Assembly: GCA_016839165.1 (NCBI GenBank)
Contig: CP069300.1
Location: 3,348,001-3,412,000 of the forward strand
DNA from: Bradyrhizobium sp. PSBB068
GTDB lineage: Bacteria > Pseudomonadota > Alphaproteobacteria > Rhizobiales > Xanthobacteraceae
DNA: 64,000 nucleotides
Direction: 5' to 3'
Below the pieces are notes generated by a model, which saw only the letters and a list, made by a program, of their open reading frames with translations, was not told the DNA's origin and made no database searches. Made by a program: the position numbers and the translations under genes. Of the stretch, positions 31,406-39,264 are shown piece after piece. The number at the start of each line of letters is the position of its first letter. Positions within the stretch are counted from its first letter, which is position 1.

Positions 31406-31882
31406 ATGAATTTCGATCGCATGGTTGGGCGGCTTCGCCCGTGGCTGGTGGCCTCCCTCGTCATGATGTTCGGCGCGCTGGCGCCGGCCGCGCAGGCTGC
31501 CAGCGTCCAGCCGCTCGAAATCGTCACCAAATCAGGGGTGCACGTCTTCTCCGTCGAAATGGCGACCACCGAGCAGGAGAAGGAGACCGGCCTGATGTAC
31601 CGGAAGGAACTCGCGGACGGCAAAGGCATGCTGTTCGACTTCACTCCGGAACAGGAAGTGTCGATGTGGATGAAGAACACCTACATCTCGCTCGACATGA
31701 TCTTCATCCGGGCCGACGGGCGCATCCTGCGGATCGCCGAGAATACCGAGCCGATGTCGACCAAGATCATTTCGTCGCGCGGGCTCGCCAGGGGCGTCCT
31801 CGAGGTGATTGCCGGCACGGCACAGAAATACGGCATCCAGCCCGGCGACCGGGTCGGCCATCCGCTGTTTGCCGGCCACTAA
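31406..31882 (+). CDS. DUF192 family exported protein
   Basis: 158 residues from ATG 31406. Signal peptide ends AAQA before ASV. The mature DUF192 beta-barrel has the usual GLMYRKELADGKGMLFDF, SMWMKNTYISLDMIFI and a C-terminal VLEVIAGTAQKYGIQPGD. The family is widespread, periplasmic, and of unknown function. Stand-alone gene; the stop codon runs into a palindromic repeat. Confidence 0.88.
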   Translation: MNFDRMVGRLRPWLVASLVMMFGALAPAAQAASVQPLEIVTKSGVHVFSVEMATTEQEKETGLMYRKELADGKGMLFDFTPEQEVSMWMKNTYISLDMIFIRADGRILRIAENTEPMSTKIISSRGLARGVLEVIAGTAQKYGIQPGDRVGHPLFAGH

Positions 31883-31976
31883 AGCGTTTTCAAGCGAGGT
31901 GGATACCGGTTCGCGTGAAGAAAACGCGTCAAAACAAGAATCCAGAGCCCCGTTCCGATTCAATCGGAACGGAATA
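31883..31976. repeat. Dispersed repeat with 11-bp palindrome
   Basis: The left part (GCGTTTTC ... GAAAACGC arms around TGGATACCGGTTCGCGTG) and the right part (CCGTTCCGATT-C-AATCGGAACGG, 31950-31972) are both palindromic. The same layout is familiar from other Bradyrhizobium-type intergenic regions. No ORF. Confidence 0.6.
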
Positions 31977-32100
31977 GGCTCAAGGTTCTTCGAGGCGATT
32001 CCGGCGCAGAAATGGCTGCCAATTTCGCCGCGGGAAGCCCGGCACCGGTGCCTTGCTGGCGCTGGCTGAAGCGTGTATCCACGGGGCTTCTCGGAAATGT

Positions 32101-32177
32101 CGGGGTATAGCGCAGCCTGGTAGCGCGGCAGTTTTGGGTACTGCAGGTCGTTGGTTCGAATCCAGCTGCCCCGACCA
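32101..32177 (+). tRNA. tRNA-Pro (anticodon TGG)
   Basis: Acceptor CGGGGTA/TGCCCCG pairs with one G-T pair, D-arm GCGC..GCGC, anticodon stem GCAGT/ACTGC with loop TTTGGGT (anticodon TGG), T-arm GTTGGTTCGAATCCAGC and encoded CCA. No integrase follows, so this tRNA is not an occupied island site in the window. Confidence 0.96.
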
Positions 32178-32280
32178 TCCCATCCCATCGCATAGCTTCG
32201 TCGAGAGAACCAACCGGGCGGGCCGTAGCCCGGTCGCGCGGAACTGCAACAAACTTCGATCGAGATCGTCTTGCCTGACG

Positions 32281-32353
32281 CAACAACGCCGCCTGGACGG
32301 AATATGTTCGTCCAGACGGCGCCGTCGAATACTGGGCCCTGAAATCCCCAGTG
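32281..32353. ncRNA. Candidate structured RNA motif, copy 2
   Basis: Partner of 27281-27356. Stem A is a 13-position helix with one mismatch (32287-32299 with 32309-32321) capped by the same loop beginning GAATAT; stem B (ACTGGG 32331-32336 with CCCAGT 32347-32352) caps CCCTGAAATC. The G-C pair 27332-27354 of copy 1 is replaced here by A-T 32331-32352, a compensatory change. Located between tRNA-Pro and the cyclase-family gene. Confidence 0.5.
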
Positions 32354-32517
32354 CCCATGGGTCGCCCCGGCGGCAAATAGGTTCAACATTGCGCCGCCTT
32401 GCCGCAGCCCAGCCCTGACGTCGTCAGCCGCGATCCCGAGCGGATGTGGCTTGCCGATCACGCGCGCGGGCTGGCAGGTTAGTCCCGCCTGACAAGACCA
32501 ATCCGTGAGGAGGCACC

Positions 32518-33294
32518 ATGGCGCGCAGACTGATCGATATCTCCGTTCCCCTGCAGAACGACGTTCCGGCCGATCCGCCCGGCAACCACCCGACCATCCA
32601 GTACATCGACCATCAGCAGGGGCTGCCGCGCATGCTGCAGTTCTTCGATGGATTGAAGGCTTCGGATCTGCCGGACGGACAGGGCTGGGCCGTCGAGCAG
32701 GTCTCGCTCTCGACGCACAACGGCACGCATCTCGATGCGCCCTGGCATTTCCATCCGACCATGAACCGCGGCGAGCGATCATGGACCATCGACGAGGTGC
32801 CGCTGGAATGGTGCTTCCAACCAGGGGTGAAGCTCGACTTCCGGCATCTGCCTGACGGCTATGTTGCGACCGCCGGCGACGTCGAGGCCGAGCTGAAGCG
32901 TATCGGCCATTCGCTGTCACCGCTCGAGATCGTCGTCGTCAACACCAGCGCCGGCGCGAAGTATGGTCAGCCTGACTACGTCAATTCGGGCTGCGGCATG
33001 GGCTATGAGGCGACGATGTATCTGCTCGAGCGCGGCGTGCGGCTGACCGGCATCGACGGCTGGAGCTGGGATGCGCCGTTCGTTTTCACCGCGAAGAAAT
33101 ATGCCGAGACCAGAGACGCCAGTCTGATCTGGGAAGGCCACAAGGCCGGGCGGCACATCGGCTACTGCCACATCGAGAAGCTGCACAATCTCGAGCAGCT
33201 GCCGTCGACCGGGTTCATGGTGTCTTGCTTCCCGGTGAAGATTGAGCGTGCCTCGGCGGGGTGGACGAGGGCAGTTGCCATCCTCGACGATTAG
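32518..33294 (+). CDS. Cyclase family (kynurenine formamidase-like) metal hydrolase
   Basis: 258 residues with GTGAGGAGG upstream of ATG 32518. The Cyclase-family metal motif HNGTHLDAPWHFHP (about residues 68-81) is intact, with SGCGMGYEATMYLLERGVR and GIDGWSWDAPF further on. Family enzymes include kynurenine formamidase and isatin or related amide hydrolases. The extra N-terminal stretch (PADPPGNHPTIQYIDHQQG) and DGWSWD loop suggest a subgroup distinct from KynB. No tryptophan-degradation genes are adjacent. Confidence 0.85.
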   Translation: MARRLIDISVPLQNDVPADPPGNHPTIQYIDHQQGLPRMLQFFDGLKASDLPDGQGWAVEQVSLSTHNGTHLDAPWHFHPTMNRGERSWTIDEVPLEWCFQPGVKLDFRHLPDGYVATAGDVEAELKRIGHSLSPLEIVVVNTSAGAKYGQPDYVNSGCGMGYEATMYLLERGVRLTGIDGWSWDAPFVFTAKKYAETRDASLIWEGHKAGRHIGYCHIEKLHNLEQLPSTGFMVSCFPVKIERASAGWTRAVAILDD

Positions 33295-33663
33295 AGCGTG
33301 ACCGCAGCGGTTTTTCGACGGGCGATGGAACCGGTGGAAAGGCGTTCATTCCGGTGGGTTGTTGCGGCACGGCTACAGCCTGAGGCAGCAGAATCTGCTT
33401 TCATGCACGCAGTAGATGCACTTGGGTGATCGGGCCGACGGCTCGGCCTCGCGTCCGATTTCTGAAGGTTCTCTCCCGTGACTGGAGCCCCGGCGTCTCC
33501 CGGGGCTCTTTCTTGCGTGCCGCGGGTTGCTGCGTGTCAGGTCCTTGCGTGGCGCAGGTCCGTGCGCGGCCCAAAAGACAATACCCAAAAAGAAAATCAG
33601 GTGCGCCGGAACCGACGCACCCGATCTATGTCTTCAATATCGCTTGTGTCGGCCGCTTGGTTG
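33295..33663. other. Intergenic region with one terminator
   Basis: 369 bases after the cyclase gene. Apart from the strong hairpin at 33485-33514 no gene was recognised; a short transcript ending there is possible. Confidence 0.4.
33485..33514 (+). terminator. Intrinsic terminator
   Basis: GAGCCCCGG and CCGGGGCTC (9-bp perfect stem, six-base loop) followed by TTTCTT on the plus strand. It is 190 bases after the cyclase stop, so it may end that mRNA or a separate small RNA. Confidence 0.65.
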
Positions 33664-33927
33664 TTACCACCGGCAAACGCGAACACCACGCGGGGTCCAC
33701 CAGCAACGGGGACCGACGTAACCGCCGTAGTAGCCATAGCCACGGCCATAGCCCCATCCGCGGCCGCGACCCCAGCCGCCGCGATAGCCATAGCCGCGCC
33801 CGCGCCATTGCGCTTGCGCAGACGATGTGGTCGCGCCAACCAGGATGGCAGAGGTGCTTGCGACATAGACGAACAACAAAGCGACTGCTGCAAGGCAACG
33901 AGTCAGGATATTGTAGCGTTTAGTCAT
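33664..33927 (-). CDS. Gly/Arg/Trp-rich exported protein
   Basis: 87 residues. Long signal (CLAAVALLFVYVASTSAILV, ending SSAQA before QWRG), then a repetitive RGRGYGYRGGWGRGRGWGYG tract, and a C-terminal cap with two cysteines (GPRCWWTPRGVRVCRW). The composition (Gly, Arg, Tyr, Trp) suggests an extracellular or nucleic-acid/polysaccharide-binding microprotein. Same general design as the YG-rich protein at 28.85 kb but not alignable outside the repeats. Confidence 0.7.
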   Translation of the reverse strand: MTKRYNILTRCLAAVALLFVYVASTSAILVGATTSSAQAQWRGRGYGYRGGWGRGRGWGYGRGYGYYGGYVGPRCWWTPRGVRVCRW

Positions 33928-34305
33928 TCTGAAGATCTCCAGTCACTTCCAAACATCTGAACTGATGCTGGCTGTCTCGCTTAGACGCGCGACACCGACA
34001 TCCGGTTCGAGCATGCCTAAGACAATATTTTCACTAAGGTTCTTGCGAGCTTTAGCGACTCTATTGAGACCAACAGGTAAGGTCAAGTTACAGTCCCGCC
34101 CGCAAAGGATGATGTGGTTGCTACACTCATCTTGTCGTTCATCCGCCGTTCATTCTGTTCATCTTGCATTGCATCGACTTCGTGCCGATTTGATTTGTGC
34201 ATCGCAGAAGCGATGATTTGCGAGTCGCGAAAAATGCCGTCGAGAACTTGAAGTCGACACGATCATGTTCTCTGAGCGTTTCAGAATCCTCCCTGAAGAG
34301 TGCCC
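33928..34305. other. AT-richer intergenic region upstream of the carbamoyltransferase
   Basis: 378 bases, visibly less GC-rich than the surroundings, between divergent genes. No nod-box-like sequence, repeat or ORF with coding character was recognised. Both promoters should lie here. Confidence 0.4.
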
Positions 34306-36126
34306 ATGCCGAAACAACACACCTACGTCCTTGGTCTCAACGCCTACGACCATGACGTGAGCGCCTGCCTGCTGCGTGACGGCGCGATCGCCTACGCGAT
34401 CTCCAAGGAGCGCATCACCCGCGAGAAGCACGCCTCCGGCTTCTACAAGGAAGTCGTCGACTACTGCCTGTCCGCCGAGGGCATCACGCTCGACGATGTC
34501 GATCTCGTGGTGCGCAACAGCTACATCCTTCCGGTGCCCGAGATGGAGGAGCGGATGCTCCACCAGGACATGCCCGGCTTCCTGCCGATTGCCGAGCGCA
34601 ACGCGGCCATCAAGCATCCGCTGTTTCGTTCGAAATCCGACAAGGTGGTGTCGATCTCACATCACCTCGCGCATGCCTACAGCGCCTTCGCGGTGTCGCC
34701 CTTCAAGGATGGCGTCGTGATGATCGTCGACGGCGTCGGCAGCTACCAGGCCGACGCGATGGAGGCCTATCCCCAGGAAGGAGCCTCGCCGCTCGCCCGC
34801 GAGTCCGAGAGCTACTACAGGTTCGACGATACCAGGCTCGAATGCCTGAAGAAGGTCTTCATGGAGCCGGCGCGCGGGTTGTTGTCGGACGAGTTCTACA
34901 ACATGCCGGGCTTGGGTGCGCTGTACAGCCGGGTCTCGACCTATGTGTTCGGCGACTGGAACAAGTGCGGCGAGCTGATGGGGCTTGCGCCCTATGGCCG
35001 CCACGGGCAGGTCGGCAGTCTCCTCGAGATGAAGGACGGCCGGCTGCACGTGCCGTTCTGGGGCGACGACAACAAGCAGCCCTTCGTGCTCGACAGCGGC
35101 AGCTGGGACAAGAGCCCGACCATGCGGCACTGGGAGGACATCGCCTGGCGGGTGCAGGACGACACCGAGAACGTGCTGCTCGAGCGGGCGCGCTGGCTGC
35201 GCGAGAGCACCGGCGCGAAGAACCTGTGCATCGCCGGCGGCGTCGCGTTGAACTGCGTGGCGAACGGGCGGATCGCACGCGAGGCCGGCTTCGAGAACGT
35301 CTGGATCCAGCCCGCCGCCGGTGACGACGGCATCGCCATCGGCTGTGCCTATTACGGCTGGCTGGAGATTCTGAAACAGCGCCGCTCCTTCGTGATGGAG
35401 CACGCCTATGTCGGCCGACGCTACAGCGACGCGGAGGTGGCGGCCGCGCTGCAGGGCTTCCTGGTGCGCATCCAGGTCGATGCGAAGCGCAGCGACAACA
35501 TCTGCCGCGACACCGCCAGGCTGCTCGCCGAGCAGCGCGTGATCGGCTGGTTTCAGGGCCCGTCCGAATTCGGTCCGCGCGCGCTCGGCAACCGCAGCCT
35601 GATCGCCGATCCGCGCAGGGCCGAGATGAAGGACATCCTCAACAGCCGCGTCAAGCACCGCCAGGCGTTCCGGCCGTTCGCGCCGATCGTGCTGGCCGAG
35701 CGCATGAAGGAGATCTTCGAGGGCGAGGAGGACTCGCCCTACATGCTGATCGCAAAGCCGGTGCGGCCGGATTGGCGCGACAGGATCCCGGCGATCGTGC
35801 ATGTCGACGGTTCGGCGCGGGTGCAGAGCGTGCGGGAAGAAACCAACCCGGTGCTCTATCGCCTGCTCAAAGAGTTCGAGGCGCTGACCGGCGTGCCGGT
35901 GCTGATCAACACTTCATTCAACGTCAAGGGCGAGCCGATCATCGAGACGCCGCAGGATGCGGTGAGCTGCTTCCTCACCACGGGTATCGACCACCTCGTG
36001 CTGCACGACACGCTGGTGTCGAAGACCGCCATGCACAAGGTCGTTACGCCCGTGATGACGACGTTCGGAGACGTCGCCACCATCGTGTCCTCGACCACCC
36101 AGGACGGCAGCCGCGGTGGAAGTTAA
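34306..36126 (+). CDS. NodU/CmcH family carbamoyltransferase
   Basis: A 606-residue enzyme with the two-domain layout of TobZ/NodU/CmcH. The N-terminal Kae1-like domain has GLNAYDHDVSACLL, the metal/carbamoyl-adenylate motif HHLAHA at 119-124, and IVDGVG. The C-terminal YrdC-like part has GPSEFGPRALGNRSLIADPR and the late VLINTSFNVKGEPI. It should transfer carbamoyl from carbamoyl phosphate via carbamoyl-adenylate to a hydroxyl. NodU acts on Nod factors, but no nod genes are here; the acceptor may be a glycan, as an OpgC-like gene faces it convergently. Confidence 0.9.
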   Translation: MPKQHTYVLGLNAYDHDVSACLLRDGAIAYAISKERITREKHASGFYKEVVDYCLSAEGITLDDVDLVVRNSYILPVPEMEERMLHQDMPGFLPIAERNAAIKHPLFRSKSDKVVSISHHLAHAYSAFAVSPFKDGVVMIVDGVGSYQADAMEAYPQEGASPLARESESYYRFDDTRLECLKKVFMEPARGLLSDEFYNMPGLGALYSRVSTYVFGDWNKCGELMGLAPYGRHGQVGSLLEMKDGRLHVPFWGDDNKQPFVLDSGSWDKSPTMRHWEDIAWRVQDDTENVLLERARWLRESTGAKNLCIAGGVALNCVANGRIAREAGFENVWIQPAAGDDGIAIGCAYYGWLEILKQRRSFVMEHAYVGRRYSDAEVAAALQGFLVRIQVDAKRSDNICRDTARLLAEQRVIGWFQGPSEFGPRALGNRSLIADPRRAEMKDILNSRVKHRQAFRPFAPIVLAERMKEIFEGEEDSPYMLIAKPVRPDWRDRIPAIVHVDGSARVQSVREETNPVLYRLLKEFEALTGVPVLINTSFNVKGEPIIETPQDAVSCFLTTGIDHLVLHDTLVSKTAMHKVVTPVMTTFGDVATIVSSTTQDGSRGGS

Positions 36127-36127
36127 G

Positions 36128-36174
36128 GCATGGCCCGGAAAACCGCGAAGCGGTTTTCCGACAAGGCCATACTC
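36128..36174. repeat. Short dispersed palindromic repeat, copy 4
   Basis: Arms GGCATGGCCCG and AAGGCCATACTC around CCGCGAAGCGGTTTTCCG, between the convergent carbamoyltransferase and OpgC-like genes. Confidence 0.65.
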
Positions 36175-36186
36175 AGATATTGAGCG

Positions 36187-37350
36187 TCAGGCCGCCTTGG
36201 CCGGTGCCGCGGGTTTCGGCGCTGGCGGCTTGATCGGCTTGTCCTGCCGCTTCGACCACGAGATGTAATAGGCCACGATCGTCATGATCGCGATGCCGGA
36301 GATGCTGACGAAGATCTGCGCGAACAGCGAGCCCGAGCTCATCGAGAGCTCGAAATGTCCGACAAAGGACAGGAATACGCCGACGCAGAACACCGCGAGC
36401 GACTGCTGGCCGCAGACGATCAGGGGATCGAACACCTTCCATTCCAGCGCCGACCAGTCCTTCGGCACAAAGCGGATCACCAGCACCGTGATCACCACGA
36501 AGTGCAGGAAGCGATAGGGCGCGAGGTTGGTCTTGTCGTTCGGATTGAAGGTCGAATACAGCCAATCCGGGAACATCGCGCCGAATTCCGGGAAGCGGCC
36601 GGCCATCGTCATGATCAGCGCGAAGACCAGATAGGCAATACAGAACCACAGCGTGTAGCGCGAGTTGATGATGTGCATGTTGGCGCGCGCGCCGCCCATC
36701 GCGCACCACGAGCCGAACACGAACAGCACCTGCCAGGCGAACGGATTGAAGTACCAGGTCCCGGCCGGGTAGGCGGGCAGGTTCCAGCCGAAATGGCGCG
36801 AGACCAGCCACAGCGCGAGCGAGGCCAGCATGGTCCAGTTCGGCTGCCGCAGCATGAACCACAGCACCGGCGGAAACAGGCCCATCAGTACGATGTAGAG
36901 CGGCAGCACGTCGAGATTGACCGGCTTGAATTTCAGGAACAGGCCCTGGCGCAGCGTCTCGGTGGCGTTGTCGACGAGGCCGGCGACATTGAACTCGTTG
37001 ATGATCTCGGAGTCGCCGAAGCGCAGCGCCAGGTAGCTGATCGAGGCGATGTAGATCACGAACAGGATGATGTGGGCGACATAGAGCTGCCAGACCCGCT
37101 TGGTCAACCTCGTGGCGCCAACGATGAAGCCGCGCTCCAGCATCATCCGGGCGTAGACGAAGGAGGCGGTGTAGCCGGAGATGAAGACGAACAGGTCCGC
37201 GGCGTCGCTGAAGCCGTAGTTCCGCGTCGTGATCCAGTTCACGATGTTGTCGGGGATGTGGTCGAGGTAGATCGCCCAGTTCGCGATCCCGCGGAACAGG
37301 TCGAGCCGGAGGTCACGTCCTTTTTCGGGCAAATGAGCGTGGATTTCCAT
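36187..37350 (-). CDS. opgC: OpgC family membrane protein (acyl/succinyltransferase-like)
   Basis: A 387-residue protein with about ten membrane helices. RDLRLDLFRGIANWAIYLDH is the OpgC/acyltransferase_3-type start (Asp/Arg/His at the first helix), followed by GFSDAADLFVFISGYTASFVY. Start ATG 37350 is chosen at this conserved point (upstream frame to 37401 is not family-like). OpgC succinylates osmoregulated periplasmic glucans. The C-terminus is a Pro/Ala/Lys tail. Convergent with the carbamoyltransferase gene, which suggests both decorate a glycan, though this is inference. Confidence 0.82.
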   Translation of the reverse strand: MEIHAHLPEKGRDLRLDLFRGIANWAIYLDHIPDNIVNWITTRNYGFSDAADLFVFISGYTASFVYARMMLERGFIVGATRLTKRVWQLYVAHIILFVIYIASISYLALRFGDSEIINEFNVAGLVDNATETLRQGLFLKFKPVNLDVLPLYIVLMGLFPPVLWFMLRQPNWTMLASLALWLVSRHFGWNLPAYPAGTWYFNPFAWQVLFVFGSWCAMGGARANMHIINSRYTLWFCIAYLVFALIMTMAGRFPEFGAMFPDWLYSTFNPNDKTNLAPYRFLHFVVITVLVIRFVPKDWSALEWKVFDPLIVCGQQSLAVFCVGVFLSFVGHFELSMSSGSLFAQIFVSISGIAIMTIVAYYISWSKRQDKPIKPPAPKPAAPAKAA

Positions 37351-37605
37351 GGGACGCCGTTTCCTCGAGGTGATGCTGTCGAGAAGACCGCACCTTGGCA
37401 ATCTGGCCGCGCCCCGAGGGACTGCAAAGGGAAGCCTCCCGGGGCCAGATTGTCACAGCGCGGTAGAATGACTATACCGGTCCGGCGAAGGCTGCCTCCG
37501 AGATCGAGGAATCACCGATCAGTTCGTTGAACGGTGTCTCTATACTATCCCGACGGTTTCCTTCAAATCGCTTCCATGTTGCACATCCCACGGGGCCGAC
37601 CATCC

Positions 37606-37911
37606 ATGACCGCACGCATTTTTAAGCCCGCCAAAAACGCGATGCAATCGGGACGTGCCAAGACCAAGGCGTGGCAGCTGGATTATGAGCCGGAGCAGCC
37701 GCGCACCGTGGAGCCCCTGATGGGCTGGACCTCGTCGTCGGACATGAAGCAGCAGCTCACGCTGCACTTCGAGACCAAGGAGGAGGCGGTGGCCTATTGC
37801 GAGCGCAAGGGCATCGCCTACCAGGTGATCGAGCCGAAGGATTCGGCGCACCGCCAGATCGCCTATGCCGACAATTTCGCCTTCCGGCGCTGGGAGCCGT
37901 GGACCCACTAG
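37606..37911 (+). CDS. NADH dehydrogenase complex I NDUFS4-type subunit (ETC_C1_NDUFA4)
   Basis: 101 residues. MTARIFKPAKNAMQSGRAKT, KAWQLDYEPEQPR, PLMGWTSSSDMKQQLTLHF and DNFAFRRWEPWTH are the standard motifs of the alphaproteobacterial/mitochondrial 18-kDa accessory subunit that stabilises the N-module of complex I. It is encoded apart from the nuo operon, as usual in this group. Start ATG 37606 fits the family; an upstream in-frame ATG (37576) is less likely. Confidence 0.93.
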   Translation: MTARIFKPAKNAMQSGRAKTKAWQLDYEPEQPRTVEPLMGWTSSSDMKQQLTLHFETKEEAVAYCERKGIAYQVIEPKDSAHRQIAYADNFAFRRWEPWTH

Positions 37912-37920
37912 GGTCTACGA

Positions 37921-38421
37921 TCAACTCGCGGGGCTTGGGACGAGGGCCGCTGGAATCGGCAGCGGCGCGTCCTTGGAGACCCCGAGCACCGGAAAACTCC
38001 TGATCCTGCGCACGTTGGGCAGGCCGGCGAATTGTAGCAGCTGCCGGCGCATGTCGTCGACGCTGGGCGCGACACACCGAAGCATGAAATCGGCGTCGCC
38101 CGAGATCCGCCAGCACTGCAGGAAGCGCGGCACCGCCGCCACTGCGGCCTCGAACGCCTCGATCGCGACCAGGTTCTGGCTGTCGAGCTGGATCAGCACG
38201 AAAGTCGTCACCTCGTAGCCGAGCAGCCGCTCGTCGAGTGTGGCACGGATCGCCTGCACCACGCCGCGGCTGCGCAGCGCGCGGACCCGGCGCAGGCAGG
38301 GCGGGGCGGTGATGCCGACCCGCTCGGCAAGCTCGTTGATCCTGATCCGGCCGTCGCGTTGCAACTCGGTGAGGATCCGCAGGTCGATGTCATCGAGCTG
38401 TGGGCGCTCTGTCACAGTCAC
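37921..38421 (-). CDS. Lrp/AsnC family transcriptional regulator
   Basis: 166 residues: an N-terminal winged helix (DDIDLRILTELQRDGRIRIN, then AERVGITAPPCLRRVRAL) and a C-terminal RAM effector domain (from about 70). Lrp proteins sense amino acids. It overlaps the upstream TetR gene by four bases (ATGA), so the two are co-translated, and they are divergent from a leucine degradation operon, which makes branched-chain amino acids or their derivatives plausible signals. Confidence 0.88.
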   Translation of the reverse strand: MTVTERPQLDDIDLRILTELQRDGRIRINELAERVGITAPPCLRRVRALRSRGVVQAIRATLDERLLGYEVTTFVLIQLDSQNLVAIEAFEAAVAAVPRFLQCWRISGDADFMLRCVAPSVDDMRRQLLQFAGLPNVRRIRSFPVLGVSKDAPLPIPAALVPSPAS

Positions 38422-39071
38422 GAACCCGCCACCGCGGTTCGCGGGCCTTTACCGCCGTTCTGGACCCGACCGATCGCAGCCTGCGGTGCGACGCCCGACA
38501 GCACCAGCTTCTCGTGCGCTGCGATGATGGCGTCGCGGGTCAGCCGGCCGCCGGGGCGGTACCAGGTACAGAGCCCGGTCAGCAGAGCGATGATCGCAAA
38601 GGTCGCGACCTGGATGTCGACTACCTCGAACACGCCGTCCGACACCCCGTCGGTGAGGATCTGTGCCAGCCGCTGCTCGTAGGCACCGCGCAGCGACACG
38701 ACGGCGTCGTAGTTTTTGGCATCGAGGCTGCGCAGCTCGGAATTGGCGATGAAGACCTCGCGCTTGCGGGTCATGTGATAGGTGACGTGGAAGGCGACGA
38801 AGGCGCGCAGCTGTTCGACCGGATCGGCCTTGCCCTCCAGCGCCAGATCAAGCTCGCGCAGCAAATCGTTGATATGGTCCTGCACCAGATCGAACAGCAG
38901 GTCCTGCTTGGTTGAGATATGGTTGTAGAGTGAGCCCGCCTGGATGCCGACTTCGGCGGCGAGCTGGCGCAAGCTCATGGCCTCGTAGCCGTGCTCGAAG
39001 ATCAGGCGCACGCCAGCCTTGCGGATCGCCTCCAGAGTTGTGGGGCCATGTGAACCGATCGTGCGTGCCAT
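38418..39071 (-). CDS. TetR family transcriptional regulator
   Basis: 217 residues. The N-terminal TetR DNA-binding domain ends with LRQLAAEVGIQAGSLYNHIS (recognition helix), followed by a TetR_C_33-like ligand domain. Genomic place, divergent from ivd-mccB-mccA-hmgL with two similar palindromes in the 170-base gap, suggests it represses that operon, presumably releasing on an acyl-CoA or a precursor. Translationally coupled to the Lrp gene. Confidence 0.88.
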   Translation of the reverse strand: MARTIGSHGPTTLEAIRKAGVRLIFEHGYEAMSLRQLAAEVGIQAGSLYNHISTKQDLLFDLVQDHINDLLRELDLALEGKADPVEQLRAFVAFHVTYHMTRKREVFIANSELRSLDAKNYDAVVSLRGAYEQRLAQILTDGVSDGVFEVVDIQVATFAIIALLTGLCTWYRPGGRLTRDAIIAAHEKLVLSGVAPQAAIGRVQNGGKGPRTAVAGS

Positions 39072-39120
39072 CGGGGCCTCGGAGGGGGTGTCGGCTTGCC
39101 AGGAAAGTTAGGAAACAAGC

Positions 39121-39136
39121 GAACGACCGTATGTTT
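39121..39136. promoter_or_regulatory. Candidate TetR operator, site 1
   Basis: GAACGACCGTATGTTT; its reverse complement AAACATACGGTCGTTC matches site 2 (AAACGTATGATCGTTT) at 12 of 16 positions. Close to the TetR start. Confidence 0.5.
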
Positions 39137-39140
39137 ATCG

Positions 39141-39180
39141 CATGAAATCCCAGTGAATTCAATGAACTGCCGATTTCATG
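39141..39180. promoter_or_regulatory. Nested inverted repeat between TetR and ivd
   Basis: CATGAAATC (39141-39149) and GATTTCATG (39172-39180) are perfect arms; inside, CAGT and ACTG pair, and the centre contains TGAATTCA. The whole 40 bases can form one hairpin or a large dyad. No T-run, so more likely an operator or a 5'-leader structure. Confidence 0.5.
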
Positions 39181-39218
39181 CACGAACCATAGCACAGTCG
39201 CTTGCGAAGCCAAGAAAA

Positions 39219-39234
39219 AAACGTATGATCGTTT
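39219..39234. promoter_or_regulatory. Candidate TetR operator, site 2
   Basis: AAACGTATGATCGTTT has palindromic ends AAACG/CGTTT and lies 30 bases before the ivd start, where repressor binding would block transcription or initiation. Confidence 0.55.
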
Positions 39235-39264
39235 AATTGCAAGATGAATCTCATGGGAGGGATC

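Noticed and set aside
32178..32517. Second tRNA-associated island after tRNA-Pro
   Set aside because: No integrase follows and no copy of the tRNA-Pro 3' end was found in the window.
33928..34305. Possible nod box upstream of the NodU-family gene
   Set aside because: No sequence resembling the conserved nod-box half-sites was found, so nodulation control is not supported.
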